Below, in pieces: positions 48,963 to 58,260 of a stretch of 64,000 nt of DNA (position 1 is its first letter; each line of letters opens with the position of its first letter). Source of the DNA: Eubacterium sp. 1001713B170207_170306_E7. GTDB taxonomy: Bacteria; Bacillota; Clostridia; Eubacteriales; Eubacteriaceae. The stretch spans positions 186,001-250,000 of the forward strand of contig NZ_JADMVE010000004.1 in assembly GCF_015547515.1 (NCBI RefSeq), in the 5' to 3' direction. The notes beneath the pieces were generated by a model. The model was given only the letters and a program-made list of their open reading frames with translations. It was not told where the DNA came from and ran no database searches. The translations under genes and the position numbers were made by a program.

Positions 48963-50888
48963 CTATTTTTGCAGGCTTGGGAACAGGCTCATATCCGTAT
49001 GCGGGATAAAGCAGGCCGATATGAAGGCGTCCATATAAGCAGGGTGAACACTGAGCTCCATATAAGTCATATTCTGTCCAATTTCTGCGATTTTTTCTTT
49101 TCCCTCAGCCAGTGTCAGGGCCAGATAGCACCCCTGCATTGAGCTGTTTCCAATATAGTAGTACTTGTCAACCGGGATATCCGGGAGCATTCCCAAAGCA
49201 ATGGCGTTTTCGATGCCGAGATTGCTGCCGATTCCTCCGGCCACATACACATTTTCAAGCACCTCAATCGGCATATCCATGCTTTCCATCAGGGTGTGGA
49301 TGGCTGAGAACACAGCCCCCTTTGCCTTGATAAAGCTGTCGATGTCAATCTCTGTGATGTAGATATCCTTGGCACTGCCGTCCAGCTCCTTTGAGCAGAC
49401 AAAGTAGCGCCCAATGTCGTATTCGTCAAAGGCGATCCGCGGATTGCCGATATCCTTGCTGATACGGCCCTTGCCATCAATAATGCCGGTCCGCTTCATC
49501 TCGCAGATAAGGTCGATGATACCGGAACCGCAGACGCCTACCGGCGCTTCTCCGCCAATGGTTGAAAAACTCGCCTTTAATGTGGCGTCGTCAATTTTGA
49601 CTTCTTCAATGGCGCCTGGAACCGCGCGGGTCCCGCAGCTGATTTCTCCGCCTTCAAAGGCCGGGCCTGCTGAGCAGGCGCAGGTCATCATAAAGTCCTT
49701 ATTGCCAAAGACGATCTCGCCGTTGGTCCCAAGGTCCACCAGCATGGTAAATTCTTCCTGAAGCCAAACCGGAACAGCGAATACGCCAGCGGTAATATCG
49801 CCCCCAACATAGCTTGCCACCGATGGCGCCAGGTAGACCCGGCCCTCGGGATTGATGCGGATACCGATTTCCGTGCTCTTCATTTCAGGAATCGTATTGA
49901 CACCGGGAATAAAGGGCTCCCGTCTCAGATGATCTGGATTGATTCCCAGCAGCAGATGGGTCATGGTCGTGTTGCCGGCCGCGCACATCTCATAGATGTC
50001 ATCTGTGGTAATCCCGGCGGACTGAACCATCTGGCCGATCAGCGGATTGATGGTTTCCTCAATAATCGCGTCCCGCAGCTTTCTCAGGCCGCCGGGCTTT
50101 TCGGTATAAACAATCCGGTTGATGACATCGCCGCCGTATTTAACCTGAGCATTTCCCATGGAGGCCTTGGAAACAATTTCGTTGGTATCCATATTGACCA
50201 GACAGGCCGAAACAGACGTTGTGCCGATGTCCAGGGCCACCCCGTAGAGAGCGCAGGTACATTCCAGACAGGAACGCACATCCATGATCTCAGCAATATC
50301 GCCGCGCTTCAGGTAGACGACCTTAATCTTAAAGTTATTTTCCCTGAACGCGTCCGGGAATTTCCTGAGAACGTCCAGGCTTACCTGAATATCGGCATAG
50401 CCCAGAGTCTGGCGGAAATAACGCTTCAGCCGGTCCTCATCCGCGAGATTGTCGTCGTTGGTAGGCTCTGGCAGCTCGATAATCTCACAGCACAGGCGGT
50501 TGGAATCCGTCATCCCCATCTTTAGCATCTTTTTCCGCACATAGCGGATGTTTTTGCTCTCATTTTCAGACAGGTCCGTAATCTGCATTTCATTCTGGAA
50601 AGCCGAGGCCAGATCCGGCACATTCACCTCGATGTCCTCAACAATTTCAGAGCTGCAGGCCAGCACCCAGCCGTCGGCAATTTCCTCATCCGTCAGGCGG
50701 GTCAGTGACAAGGCGGCTACCTTGCCCTTTGTAATCTGAACCTTGCACTTCCCGCAGGTTCCACTGCCGTTGCACGGTGTGTCGATCATAATTCCGGCTT
50801 TCCGCGCCGCTTCCAGGAGATTTTCTCTTTGTCCCGCTAAAAACTCTACCTGCCGTTTCCCCTTAACGACAAACACTACTTTATGCAT
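48963..50888 (-). CDS. acsV: Corrinoid activation protein, reductive activator of CoFeSP (RACo)
   Basis: 641 residues. The N-terminal 2Fe-2S ferredoxin domain has CNGSGTCGKC (C-x5-C-x2-C, about 39-48) plus a later Cys in VLACSSEI near 75. A linker and middle domain follow. The C-terminal ASKHA ATPase has VALDIGTTSVSACLV near 215, GNTTMTHLLLG near 300 and VAGGIGSNLGIENAIALG near 560. It uses ATP to pull Co(II) of the corrinoid protein down to Co(I). The ATG follows GGAGGCG. Confidence 0.94.
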   Translation of the reverse strand: MHKVVFVVKGKRQVEFLAGQRENLLEAARKAGIMIDTPCNGSGTCGKCKVQITKGKVAALSLTRLTDEEIADGWVLACSSEIVEDIEVNVPDLASAFQNEMQITDLSENESKNIRYVRKKMLKMGMTDSNRLCCEIIELPEPTNDDNLADEDRLKRYFRQTLGYADIQVSLDVLRKFPDAFRENNFKIKVVYLKRGDIAEIMDVRSCLECTCALYGVALDIGTTSVSACLVNMDTNEIVSKASMGNAQVKYGGDVINRIVYTEKPGGLRKLRDAIIEETINPLIGQMVQSAGITTDDIYEMCAAGNTTMTHLLLGINPDHLRREPFIPGVNTIPEMKSTEIGIRINPEGRVYLAPSVASYVGGDITAGVFAVPVWLQEEFTMLVDLGTNGEIVFGNKDFMMTCACSAGPAFEGGEISCGTRAVPGAIEEVKIDDATLKASFSTIGGEAPVGVCGSGIIDLICEMKRTGIIDGKGRISKDIGNPRIAFDEYDIGRYFVCSKELDGSAKDIYITEIDIDSFIKAKGAVFSAIHTLMESMDMPIEVLENVYVAGGIGSNLGIENAIALGMLPDIPVDKYYYIGNSSMQGCYLALTLAEGKEKIAEIGQNMTYMELSVHPAYMDAFISACFIPHTDMSLFPSLQK

Positions 50889-50948
50889 ACACGCCTCCTT
50901 GTTCTGTTAACCTTTGCAAAATAGTCATATGCATGATCTTATTTCAAA

Positions 50949-50982
50949 GCAGAAGCCGCCACTCCTCTTCGGCGGCTTCTGC
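50949..50982 (-). repeat. Strong hairpin between cooC2 and acsV
   Basis: A 12-bp perfect GC-rich stem (GCAGAAGCCGCC/GGCGGCTTCTGC, 10-nt loop). The minus-strand tail is TTTGAAAT, a weak T-run, so partial termination or transcript processing is possible. Confidence 0.65.
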
Positions 50983-51008
50983 CAGTGCACTTAATCAAGA
51001 AACCAGAA

Positions 51009-51779
51009 CTACTTGATTTCCAGCTTATCAATGATTTCACGGACCGCCTTACGCGCTGCTGAGTCCTCTGGAAGGGTCACGAGCGGCTTGCCGTATGCGT
51101 CGTATTCAAACACCTGCTGGTCCATCGGGATAACGCCCAGAAGATCCAGCCCCTGCTTTTCAATTTCTTCCGCGGTGCCTTCGTTGAGTTCCCCGTTTGG
51201 CGCACGGTTGACAATCAGCTTGATCACTGGAATCCGTAGGTTCAGCTCCTCAGCCAGATCACGGATTCTGGCAACAGCCTGAATCCCGCGGCGTGAACAG
51301 TCGCTGACTAAAAGCAAAATATCCATTCTTCCCATGGTACCGCGGCTGATGTGCTCCATCCCTGCCTCGTTGTCCATGATGACATAGTTATAGTTTTCGG
51401 ATAAACGGCCAACCTGTGTTTTTAAAAGGCCGTTGACAAAGCAATAGCAGCCTTCGCCCTGGCTGCGGCCCATGACCAGTAAATCGTAGCCGTTCCCTTC
51501 AGAAACAGCCTGGTTCAGGCGCAGTGTCAGAAAATCCCCCTTGGTCATTCCCGGCGGCAGCTGATTGCCGTCCATTTCTGCGTGGTTGACCTCTTCCTTA
51601 ATGTGTCCGATGGTCATTTCGACCTCTTCACCCAAAACTTCGTTCAGGTTGGCATTTGAGTCGGCGTCCACCGCCAGAATCGGTCCCTTGCCCTGTTCTA
51701 CCAAATATGAAACCAGCATACCTGTAAAGGTTGTTTTTCCAACACCGCCCTTACCGGCTACTGCAATATTAAAAGCCAT
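51009..51779 (-). CDS. cooC2: CooC-family ATPase (copy 2)
   Basis: 256 residues. P-loop GKGGVGKTT at 8-16, DADSNANLNEVLG near 38, CxC as GEGCYCFVNGLL near 110, and MDNEAGMEHISRGT near 130. About as similar to copy 1 as expected for paralogs. It heads the cooC2-acsV-DUF3786 unit and probably matures ACS (AcsF-like) while copy 1 serves CODH, or the reverse; the sequence does not decide. Confidence 0.92.
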   Translation of the reverse strand: MAFNIAVAGKGGVGKTTFTGMLVSYLVEQGKGPILAVDADSNANLNEVLGEEVEMTIGHIKEEVNHAEMDGNQLPPGMTKGDFLTLRLNQAVSEGNGYDLLVMGRSQGEGCYCFVNGLLKTQVGRLSENYNYVIMDNEAGMEHISRGTMGRMDILLLVSDCSRRGIQAVARIRDLAEELNLRIPVIKLIVNRAPNGELNEGTAEEIEKQGLDLLGVIPMDQQVFEYDAYGKPLVTLPEDSAARKAVREIIDKLEIK

Positions 51780-51794
51780 AATACGCTCCTCCTT

Positions 51795-51810
51795 AATTGA
51801 AATTTCAATT
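51795..51810. promoter_or_regulatory. 16-bp perfect palindrome before cooC2
   Basis: AATTGAAATTTCAATT directly precedes the ribosome site (AGGAGGAG) of cooC2 and shares AAATTTCAATT with the acsD leader. Confidence 0.5.
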
Positions 51811-51886
51811 TCACCCAGCCTGTTCCACAGGCTTTTTAAAGCGTGAACTGATGGATCGTTATTTTTTTAACAAGTAAAAATCTTAA

Positions 51887-51904
51887 ACTTGTATATATAG
51901 GTAT
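51887..51904. promoter_or_regulatory. Shared acs motif, copy 2 (cooC2 promoter)
   Basis: ACTTGTATATATAGGTAT at about +4 to +21 of the cooC2 promoter. It differs from the acsD copy at one base. Confidence 0.65.
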
Positions 51905-51914
51905 TAACATGCCT

Positions 51915-51943
51915 ATCATAACATATTGAGAACCATAACACAA
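51915..51943 (-). promoter_or_regulatory. cooC2-acsV promoter
   Basis: TTGTGT, 17 bp, TATGAT on the minus strand, in the 350-nt gap between cooC2 and cls. That gap also holds the cls promoter; no further gene is seen. Confidence 0.65.
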
Positions 51944-52069
51944 TGTAATATTTTGTCCTGTAAAGCCGGGCTTAAGGCTGTGTTGTTCTACAAAAAGAAC
52001 AAATTAACACCTGCTTTTCCCGCCAAAAGCATCCAGACAAAAATACTTTTATTATCGCCTTTTAACATC

Positions 52070-52097
52070 TTGTAAAAAGTGCTGTATATGGTATACT
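52070..52097 (+). promoter_or_regulatory. cls promoter
   Basis: TTGTAA, 16 bp, TATACT on the plus strand. Confidence 0.6.
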
Positions 52098-52129
52098 TTC
52101 AGTATCATTACAGCCATCAGGAGAATCAT

Positions 52130-53608
52130 ATGACTTTTTCTTTTTTTACCCTCGCCAGCCCTTTCTCGGTTTTTGTGTTTATTGTGAATATCCTGTTCAG
52201 CTTCACGATTATCTTTCTCGAGCGCAAAACACCGCAGAGCACCTATGCCTGGCTGTTGTTTTTATGGATTATTCCAGTTTTGGGATTTGTGTTTTACCTT
52301 TTCTTTTCCCAGAACCTGACAAAGCGCAAAATCTACCGTTATAACACGCCGGAGAACGAGCAGTATCAGCTCCTGCTGCGCCGGCAGAAAAAAGCCCTGG
52401 TCGACCGCCAGCGGATCGCAAAAAACAAAACCATCGCAAAAAAATACCATTACAACATCGAGTACCACCTCAATGTCAGCCACGCCCTTTACACCGACAA
52501 TAACAGCATCGACATTTTTACCGACGGACACGATAAGTTTGACGCCCTGTTTGAAGCCATCGAAAACGCCCGCTCCACCATTCATATCGAGTATTATATC
52601 ATTAAATATGACGGTCTCGGCCGGAAATTTATGGAGCTGCTCACCAAAAAGGCCCGGGAGGGTGTGGAGGTCCGTCTTCTCTTTGACGAAATGGGCGGGC
52701 GCTACATTCCCAGGAGCGCTTTAAAGGAGCTTGAGGCCGCTGGCGGCCAGTACGGCATTTTCTTTCCCTCCCGGCTTCGCTTTATCAACCTCCGCCTGAA
52801 CTACCGCGATCACCGGAAAATCGTCATTATCGACGGCAAAACCGGTTTTATCGGCGGCTTTAACGTTGGCGACGAGTACCTGGGACTCAAGAAAAAAATG
52901 GGCTACTGGCGGGACACCCACCTCAGAATCGAGGGCTACGCCGCCTACGAGCTCCAGATGCGCTTTTTCCTCGACTGGCGCACCAGCGGCAACAAGGCCA
53001 GGCTCAACATCAACTCCGAAAATATCCACCGCTATTTCCCCTATATGGAAAACTGTGAGGGCTCAGGCATTCAGATTGTTTCAAGCGGCCCCGACGACCC
53101 TAATCAGGTCATTAAGCAGGGCTTTATCCGGATGATCACCAACGCTGAAAAATACATTTTAATCCAGAGTCCCTATTTCGTTACAGACGAAAGCATCATG
53201 GAGGCCCTGAAGATCGCCCTGTTGTCCGGTATCGACGTACGGATCATGATCCCCAACAAGCCGGATCATGTCTTTATTTACTGGGCCACCCTCTCCTATG
53301 TGGGCGAGCTCATAAAATACGGCGCCAGGGTTTACATTTACGACAACGGCTTTCTCCATGCCAAGGTTCTGGTGGTGGACGACCAGATTGCCGCTGTTGG
53401 CTCCTGTAATTTTGATATTCGGAGCTTCAGCCTCAATTTTGAAACCAATGCCTTCATCTATGATCCGGAAATTGCTGTCAAACTGCGCGATATTTTCTAC
53501 CGGGATATTGAAAAATGTATTTATTATGATACCCAGGCTTACGAAAAGCGCAGCCGCATCATTAAGGTCAAGGAATCCATCTCCCGCCTTTTTGCGCCGC
53601 TGCTGTAA
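52130..53608 (+). CDS. cls: Cardiolipin synthase (phospholipase D type)
   Basis: 492 residues. Two N-terminal membrane segments (about 10-60) are followed by two HKD motifs: HRKIVIIDGKTGFIGG near 230 and HAKVLVVDDQIAAVGSCNFD near 410. It transfers a phosphatidyl group between two phosphatidylglycerols at the membrane. ATG at 52130 follows AGGAG; the in-frame extension upstream crosses the promoter. It ends at a bidirectional terminator. Confidence 0.95.
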   Translation: MTFSFFTLASPFSVFVFIVNILFSFTIIFLERKTPQSTYAWLLFLWIIPVLGFVFYLFFSQNLTKRKIYRYNTPENEQYQLLLRRQKKALVDRQRIAKNKTIAKKYHYNIEYHLNVSHALYTDNNSIDIFTDGHDKFDALFEAIENARSTIHIEYYIIKYDGLGRKFMELLTKKAREGVEVRLLFDEMGGRYIPRSALKELEAAGGQYGIFFPSRLRFINLRLNYRDHRKIVIIDGKTGFIGGFNVGDEYLGLKKKMGYWRDTHLRIEGYAAYELQMRFFLDWRTSGNKARLNINSENIHRYFPYMENCEGSGIQIVSSGPDDPNQVIKQGFIRMITNAEKYILIQSPYFVTDESIMEALKIALLSGIDVRIMIPNKPDHVFIYWATLSYVGELIKYGARVYIYDNGFLHAKVLVVDDQIAAVGSCNFDIRSFSLNFETNAFIYDPEIAVKLRDIFYRDIEKCIYYDTQAYEKRSRIIKVKESISRLFAPLL

Positions 53609-53650
53609 AAAAACAGGATGTACCGCTTGATTCGGCACATCCTGTTTTTT
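53607..53650. terminator. Bidirectional terminator between cls and the symporter gene
   Basis: AAAAAAACAGGATGT pairs with ACATCCTGTTTTTT around a 15-nt loop between convergent genes; it overlaps the cls stop. Confidence 0.85.
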
Positions 53651-54920
53651 ATTTTTTGCGGTAAAAGACTTCCCGGTTCACCGCCTTATCCTGAGACGCG
53701 ACAATCGTCGTACAAACCGCGTCGCCCGTAATGTTCACCGCTGTTCTGGCCATATCCAGAATACGGTCGATCCCCATAATCAGGGCAATGCCCTCAATGG
53801 GCAGCCCGATGGAATTAAAGACCATGGACAGGGTTACCAGCCCGACTCCCGGCACACCCGCTGTGCCGATGGAGGCCAGGGTGGCCGTCGCAATAACCGT
53901 CACATAATCCGGTATCCCCAGCGGAATCCCAAAGGCCTGGGCTGCAAAGACAACGGCTACCCCCTGCATAATGGCCGTACCATCCATGTTTATGGTCGCC
54001 CCAAGGGGAATGGTAAAGGAGGAAATTTTGCGCGACACGCCCATCTCCCGCTCCAGCGTTTCTATGGACAGCGGAATGGTCGCATTGGACGTTGCCGTCG
54101 AAAAGGCAAAGCCCATAACGGGCAAAAACTTTTTAATAAAGGTGATGGGGCTGAGACCGGTAAAGCCCTTGAGCATTCCCTGGTAAACCACAAAGCACTG
54201 GATGCCAAGGGCCAGAAAAACAGCCAGCATGTATTTGAGCATTGGCAGAAACGCATTAAAGCCGATTCCCGCAAAGGTTTTTGCAATCAGGCAGAAAACA
54301 CCAACTGGTGCCACCTTCATGACCATTGTGGTCATTTCCATCATGACGTCGTTAAACTGGGAAAAGAAATTGGAGACAAGGTCTGCCTTTTCCCCAAGCT
54401 TAGCCAGAATAATACCAATCAGCAGCGCAAAGACAATGACCTGAAGCATATTTCCTTCGGCCAGACCCTGAATAGGATTTTTCGGGATAATATTCAGCAG
54501 CGTGTCTGCAAAGCTCGTCTTTTCCACCACTCCCGTTTCTGCCTGCTGAATCGAAGAAATATCCAGCCCCAGGCCGGGGTTGATCAGGCTTGCAATGGCA
54601 ATGGCCAGCGTAACAGCCACAGCAGTGGTGAAAATATAAAAGCCAATGGTCTTGACCCCCACCTTGCCAAGGGTCTGGGTATCTCCAATGGCGGAGCTGC
54701 CGCAGATCAGCGAGCAGAACACCAGCGGAACGACAAGCATCTGCATAAGGCGGAGAAAGCCGTTTCCAAGCACGTAAAAAATACCGTTGATAACAACCGT
54801 ATCCTTAATATAACCGCCGGGAACCAGATAGTGGAGCAGTATTCCTGTAACGGCTCCTGCCAGCAGCGCGATAAAAATCCAGGTTGTCAGGCCAGGCTTT
54901 TTTCCTTTATTTTTCTTCAT
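53649..54920 (-). CDS. Dicarboxylate/amino acid:cation symporter (DAACS family)
   Basis: 423 residues with eight membrane segments and two re-entrant hairpins as in GltP/GltT. The signatures AFSTATSNATIPLSIE (serine-rich HP1), GATINMDGTAIMQGV (NMDGT) and MGIDRILDMARTAVNITGDAV (TM8 substrate site with Arg and Asp) are intact. It takes up glutamate, aspartate or C4-dicarboxylates with Na+ or H+. The Arg in TM8 (MARTAVN) could favour acidic substrates. It follows the RmlD-like gene by 13 nt. Confidence 0.93.
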   Translation of the reverse strand: MKKNKGKKPGLTTWIFIALLAGAVTGILLHYLVPGGYIKDTVVINGIFYVLGNGFLRLMQMLVVPLVFCSLICGSSAIGDTQTLGKVGVKTIGFYIFTTAVAVTLAIAIASLINPGLGLDISSIQQAETGVVEKTSFADTLLNIIPKNPIQGLAEGNMLQVIVFALLIGIILAKLGEKADLVSNFFSQFNDVMMEMTTMVMKVAPVGVFCLIAKTFAGIGFNAFLPMLKYMLAVFLALGIQCFVVYQGMLKGFTGLSPITFIKKFLPVMGFAFSTATSNATIPLSIETLEREMGVSRKISSFTIPLGATINMDGTAIMQGVAVVFAAQAFGIPLGIPDYVTVIATATLASIGTAGVPGVGLVTLSMVFNSIGLPIEGIALIMGIDRILDMARTAVNITGDAVCTTIVASQDKAVNREVFYRKK

Positions 54921-54933
54921 ACACGTCCTCCTG

Positions 54934-55800
54934 TCATAGGGTGTCCCGCTTCAGCGTTTCCATAAAATCGCGGATGGCGTCTTCCCACCGCGGCATCTGG
55001 TATACTTCCGTCATGTACATCATCATATTTTCCAGCACAGTATAGCTGGGATATGGAAAAAACTGGCTGGTCATTTTTGAGACGGTTGCGTCGATCGGCA
55101 CATCCTCCATACCCGCCAGGCGCAGGATTTCCTTGGCAAAATAAAACCGGCTGCACACGCCCTCGCAGGCAGCGTGGAAGACGCCGTACTCCCTTGATGA
55201 AAGCAGGCGGACAATAAATTTTGCCAGCTCTGCCGCACTCGTCGGCGAGCTTACCTGATCGTTCGGAACCTGGAAGGGCTCACCCTTTCTGGCCATCTCC
55301 AGAACCCAGAACACAAAATTATTGCCGGTTCGTCCATAGATCCACGAGCTCCTGATCACCAGATGGCGGGGGTTCAGCTCCCGCACAAAGCTTTCGCCCG
55401 CCAGCTTGGACTTGCCATATACCGTTACCGGCTTTGGTGTGTCGAACTCCGTATAGGTGCGCTGGCCCATCCCTCCAAAGACATCGTCAGTGGATATCTG
55501 TATAATCTTTGCCCCGATTTTCCGCGACGCAATGCTCAGGTTCCGCGCGCCAAGGGCGTTGGCCTTGTACGCCTGAACCGGCTCATCCTCACAGGCTCTG
55601 ACATCGGTCATCGCTGCGCAGTTAATGACCACATCCGGACGGTTTATGTCTGCGTACTGCATCACTGCGTCCAGGTCTGTAATATCCACATCCCTGTCCG
55701 TTGTCAGAATATCTCTGGCCTCATCCTCAAGGGTTCTGTAAAGGGTATGGCCCAGCTGCCCCTCTGCTCCGGTAATCCATATACGATCATTTTCTAACAT
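54934..55800 (-). CDS. RmlD-like dTDP-4-dehydrorhamnose reductase family protein
   Basis: 288 residues. SDR fold: IWITGAEGQLGHTLYRTL (GxxGxxG) at the N terminus, NCAAMTDVRACEDEP, ISTDDVFGG and the catalytic Tyr-x3-Lys in YGKSKLAGE near 138. Residues for rhamnose substrate are only partly recognisable, and no rml partners are near, so the real sugar may differ. The ATG at 55800 has AGGAG. It is probably cotranscribed with the symporter. Confidence 0.8.
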   Translation of the reverse strand: MLENDRIWITGAEGQLGHTLYRTLEDEARDILTTDRDVDITDLDAVMQYADINRPDVVINCAAMTDVRACEDEPVQAYKANALGARNLSIASRKIGAKIIQISTDDVFGGMGQRTYTEFDTPKPVTVYGKSKLAGESFVRELNPRHLVIRSSWIYGRTGNNFVFWVLEMARKGEPFQVPNDQVSSPTSAAELAKFIVRLLSSREYGVFHAACEGVCSRFYFAKEILRLAGMEDVPIDATVSKMTSQFFPYPSYTVLENMMMYMTEVYQMPRWEDAIRDFMETLKRDTL

Positions 55801-55837
55801 CGCCACCGCTCCTTTTCGCAATTTTATTTTGGGTTTC

Positions 55838-57055
55838 CTAACTGTAAATTTCCACCAGACGTTTCAAAAGTGCGACCACTTTTTCCATGGACTGTACCGG
55901 AATGTACTCAAAACGCCCGTGAAAATTGTGTCCGCCTGTGCAGATATTCGGGCACGGCAGTCCCATATAGGAGAGACGCGCGCCGTCGGTGCCGCCTCTG
56001 ATGGCCGTCACTTTAGGTTTTATACCCACATCCTCCATGGCTTTCTCAACATTATGAACCAAATGGATATGGGGTTCAATTTTTTCCTTCATGTTATAAT
56101 AGGAGTCGGAAAGAAGGTACTCAAAGCTTCCCACGCCATACAGTTCATTGAGATAATCACAGATTTTCACAGCCCGTTCCTTGCGCTTCTCAAATTTTTG
56201 CCGGTCGTGGTCACGGATAATATAGGTCATCTCAGCCTTTTCCACACTTCCCTCAAACTGGTCCAGGTGATAAAAACCCTCATAGCCCTCTGTGTGCTCA
56301 GGTGTCTCACAGGCTGGCAGCATTTTCTGAAATTCCATTCCCATGAGCAGTGCGTTTTTCATTTTGTTTTTAGCGCTTCCGGGATGGGTGCTGACCCCGT
56401 TAACTGTCAACCGCAAACTGGCCGCGTTAAAGTTCTCATATTCCAGCTCACCCAGCTCGCCGCCGTCCACGGTGTACGCAAAGTCTGCGCCAAAGCCCTC
56501 CACATCAAAGTAATCAACGCCCCGGCCGACCTCCTCGTCCGGCGTAAAGGCAATTTTTATGGCCCCGTGGGGCACTGTGTGGTGCACGAGGTAGTCGCAG
56601 AGCGTCATGATCTCAGCCACCCCCGCCTTATCGTCTGCGCCCAGAAGGGTGGTGCCGTCTGTCACGATAATATCCTGGCCCTTGTAGCTCAGGATTTCCG
56701 GATAATCCTCTGTCTTAAGGACGATATTTTGCGCTTCATTCAGTAAAATATCGCCTCCGTCATAATTCTCGACAATTCTGGGCCTGACATTTTTCCCGCT
56801 CACTGCGCTGGAGGTGTCCATATGTGCGATCAGCCCGATGGCGGGCAGCTCCTGGTCCGTTGTAGCTGGAATGGCTGCGTAAACATAGCCATAGCGGTCC
56901 ATGCGCGCGTCCTCTACGCCCATTTCCTTCAGCTCCTCCACCAGCACCGCTGCCAGATTCTTCTGTTTTTCGCTGCTTGGAAAGCTGTCCGCGTCCGGCA
57001 CGGACTCTGTATCCACCTGGACATATTTTAAAAACCGGTCTGTTACTGTGTTCAT
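55838..57055 (-). CDS. pepT: Peptidase T (tripeptidase)
   Basis: 405 residues, the standard length. The M20 metal sites are intact: IGLIAHMDTSSAVSG (His, Asp) near 75-90, GADDKAGVAEI near 135, PDEEVGRG (Glu-Glu) near 170, and a C-terminal RGGTDGARLSYMGLPCPNICTGGHNFHGRFE. It releases the N-terminal residue of tripeptides in the cytoplasm. ATG at 57055 follows AGGAGG; the in-frame upstream part overlaps a terminator. Confidence 0.95.
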   Translation of the reverse strand: MNTVTDRFLKYVQVDTESVPDADSFPSSEKQKNLAAVLVEELKEMGVEDARMDRYGYVYAAIPATTDQELPAIGLIAHMDTSSAVSGKNVRPRIVENYDGGDILLNEAQNIVLKTEDYPEILSYKGQDIIVTDGTTLLGADDKAGVAEIMTLCDYLVHHTVPHGAIKIAFTPDEEVGRGVDYFDVEGFGADFAYTVDGGELGELEYENFNAASLRLTVNGVSTHPGSAKNKMKNALLMGMEFQKMLPACETPEHTEGYEGFYHLDQFEGSVEKAEMTYIIRDHDRQKFEKRKERAVKICDYLNELYGVGSFEYLLSDSYYNMKEKIEPHIHLVHNVEKAMEDVGIKPKVTAIRGGTDGARLSYMGLPCPNICTGGHNFHGRFEYIPVQSMEKVVALLKRLVEIYS

Positions 57056-57070
57056 TTTTCCTCCTGTAAT

Positions 57071-57100
57071 TAAAAAAGGCATCACATAAGAGATGCCTTT
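57071..57100 (-). terminator. Terminator after prfA
   Basis: AAAGGCATC/GATGCCTTT stem (8-nt loop), then TTTAATTA on the minus strand. Confidence 0.75.
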
Positions 57101-57157
57101 AAATGCCAAAATCTGAGAGACGGAGCCATTTACCGCAGCGCCTCTGTTCCGCTGCCT

Positions 57158-58231
57158 TTATTCACCCTGCTGCTTCAGCTTTTCTGCCTGGTCACTGGTA
57201 ATCAGGGCATCGACCATCTCGTCAATTTCACCATCGAGAAAAACCTCCAGCTGGTAAACCGTCATACCGATACGGTGGTCGGTCACACGGCCCTGCGGGA
57301 AGTTATAGGTACGGATACGCTCACTTCGGTCACCGGTGCCCACCTGGCTTTTACGGTTTTCGGCAATTTCGCTCTGCTGCTTCTGCATCTCAATTTCAAA
57401 AAGGCGGGCCTTCAGAACCTTCATGGCCTTTTCTTTATTTTTCAGCTGGGATTTTTCATCCTGACAGGTAACGACCATCCCTGTGGGCTCGTGGGTAATA
57501 CGAACCGCGGAGTCGGTGGTGTTTACACACTGTCCGCCGTTTCCGGAGGAACGGTAAACGTCGATTCTCAGGTCATTGGGATTGATGTCGATCTCGACAT
57601 CCTCAGCTTCCGGCAGCACAGCGACTGTGGCGGTGGAGGTATGGATACGCCCGCCGGACTCCGTACTCGGAATACGCTGGACGCGGTGAACCCCGCTTTC
57701 GTATTTCAGACGGCTGTAAGCCCCGCGGCCTTCGATGGAAAAGGTGATTTCCTTAATCCCGCCGATATCCGGGATATTGGAGTTCATAATCTCTGATTTC
57801 CAGCCCTGGCGTTCCGCGTAGCGGGTAAACATTCTGAAAAGGTCTCCGGCAAACAGGGCGGCTTCGCTTCCGCCCGCGCCTGCGCGGATCTCAACAATAA
57901 CGTTTTTGTCATCGTTGGGGTCCTTTGGCAGCAGCAGAACCTTCAGCTCGTCCTCGAGGGCGGCCTTCTTTTCGGTCAGCTCGTCCAGCTCAGCCTTGCA
58001 CATTTCTTCAAAGTCCTTGTCAATGCTTTTGTCGGACAGCATTTCCTTGCTTTCCTCAATGCCCTCAAGGGCTTTTTTATATTCATTATAACGGTTGATA
58101 ATCGGTTCGATATGGGCATGCTCCTTCATGAGCTTCTGCCACTGTGCCTGATCGGCGATAATATCAGGGTCTGCTATTTTTTCATTGAGCTCCTGATATT
58201 TACTTGATAAAAAATCTAACTTTTCTAACAT
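57158..58231 (-). CDS. prfA: Peptide chain release factor 1
   Basis: 357 residues. GGQ catalytic loop in [20 protein letters not shown] near 228-247 and the RF1-type codon-recognition region before it ([18 protein letters not shown]). It releases proteins at UAA and UAG. No hemK/prmC gene follows, which is the usual neighbour. The N-terminal domain begins [21 protein letters not shown]. Confidence 0.96.
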   Translation of the reverse strand: MLEKLDFLSSKYQELNEKIADPDIIADQAQWQKLMKEHAHIEPIINRYNEYKKALEGIEESKEMLSDKSIDKDFEEMCKAELDELTEKKAALEDELKVLLLPKDPNDDKNVIVEIRAGAGGSEAALFAGDLFRMFTRYAERQGWKSEIMNSNIPDIGGIKEITFSIEGRGAYSRLKYESGVHRVQRIPSTESGGRIHTSTATVAVLPEAEDVEIDINPNDLRIDVYRSSGNGGQCVNTTDSAVRITHEPTGMVVTCQDEKSQLKNKEKAMKVLKARLFEIEMQKQQSEIAENRKSQVGTGDRSERIRTYNFPQGRVTDHRIGMTVYQLEVFLDGEIDEMVDALITSDQAEKLKQQGE

Positions 58232-58260
58232 GCTATTTTTCTGTTTCTCCTCTATTACGC

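Noticed and set aside
55829-56746. Plus-strand frame of about 305 codons opposite pepT
   Set aside because: The minus-strand pepT has all metal ligands; no start signal supports the plus frame.
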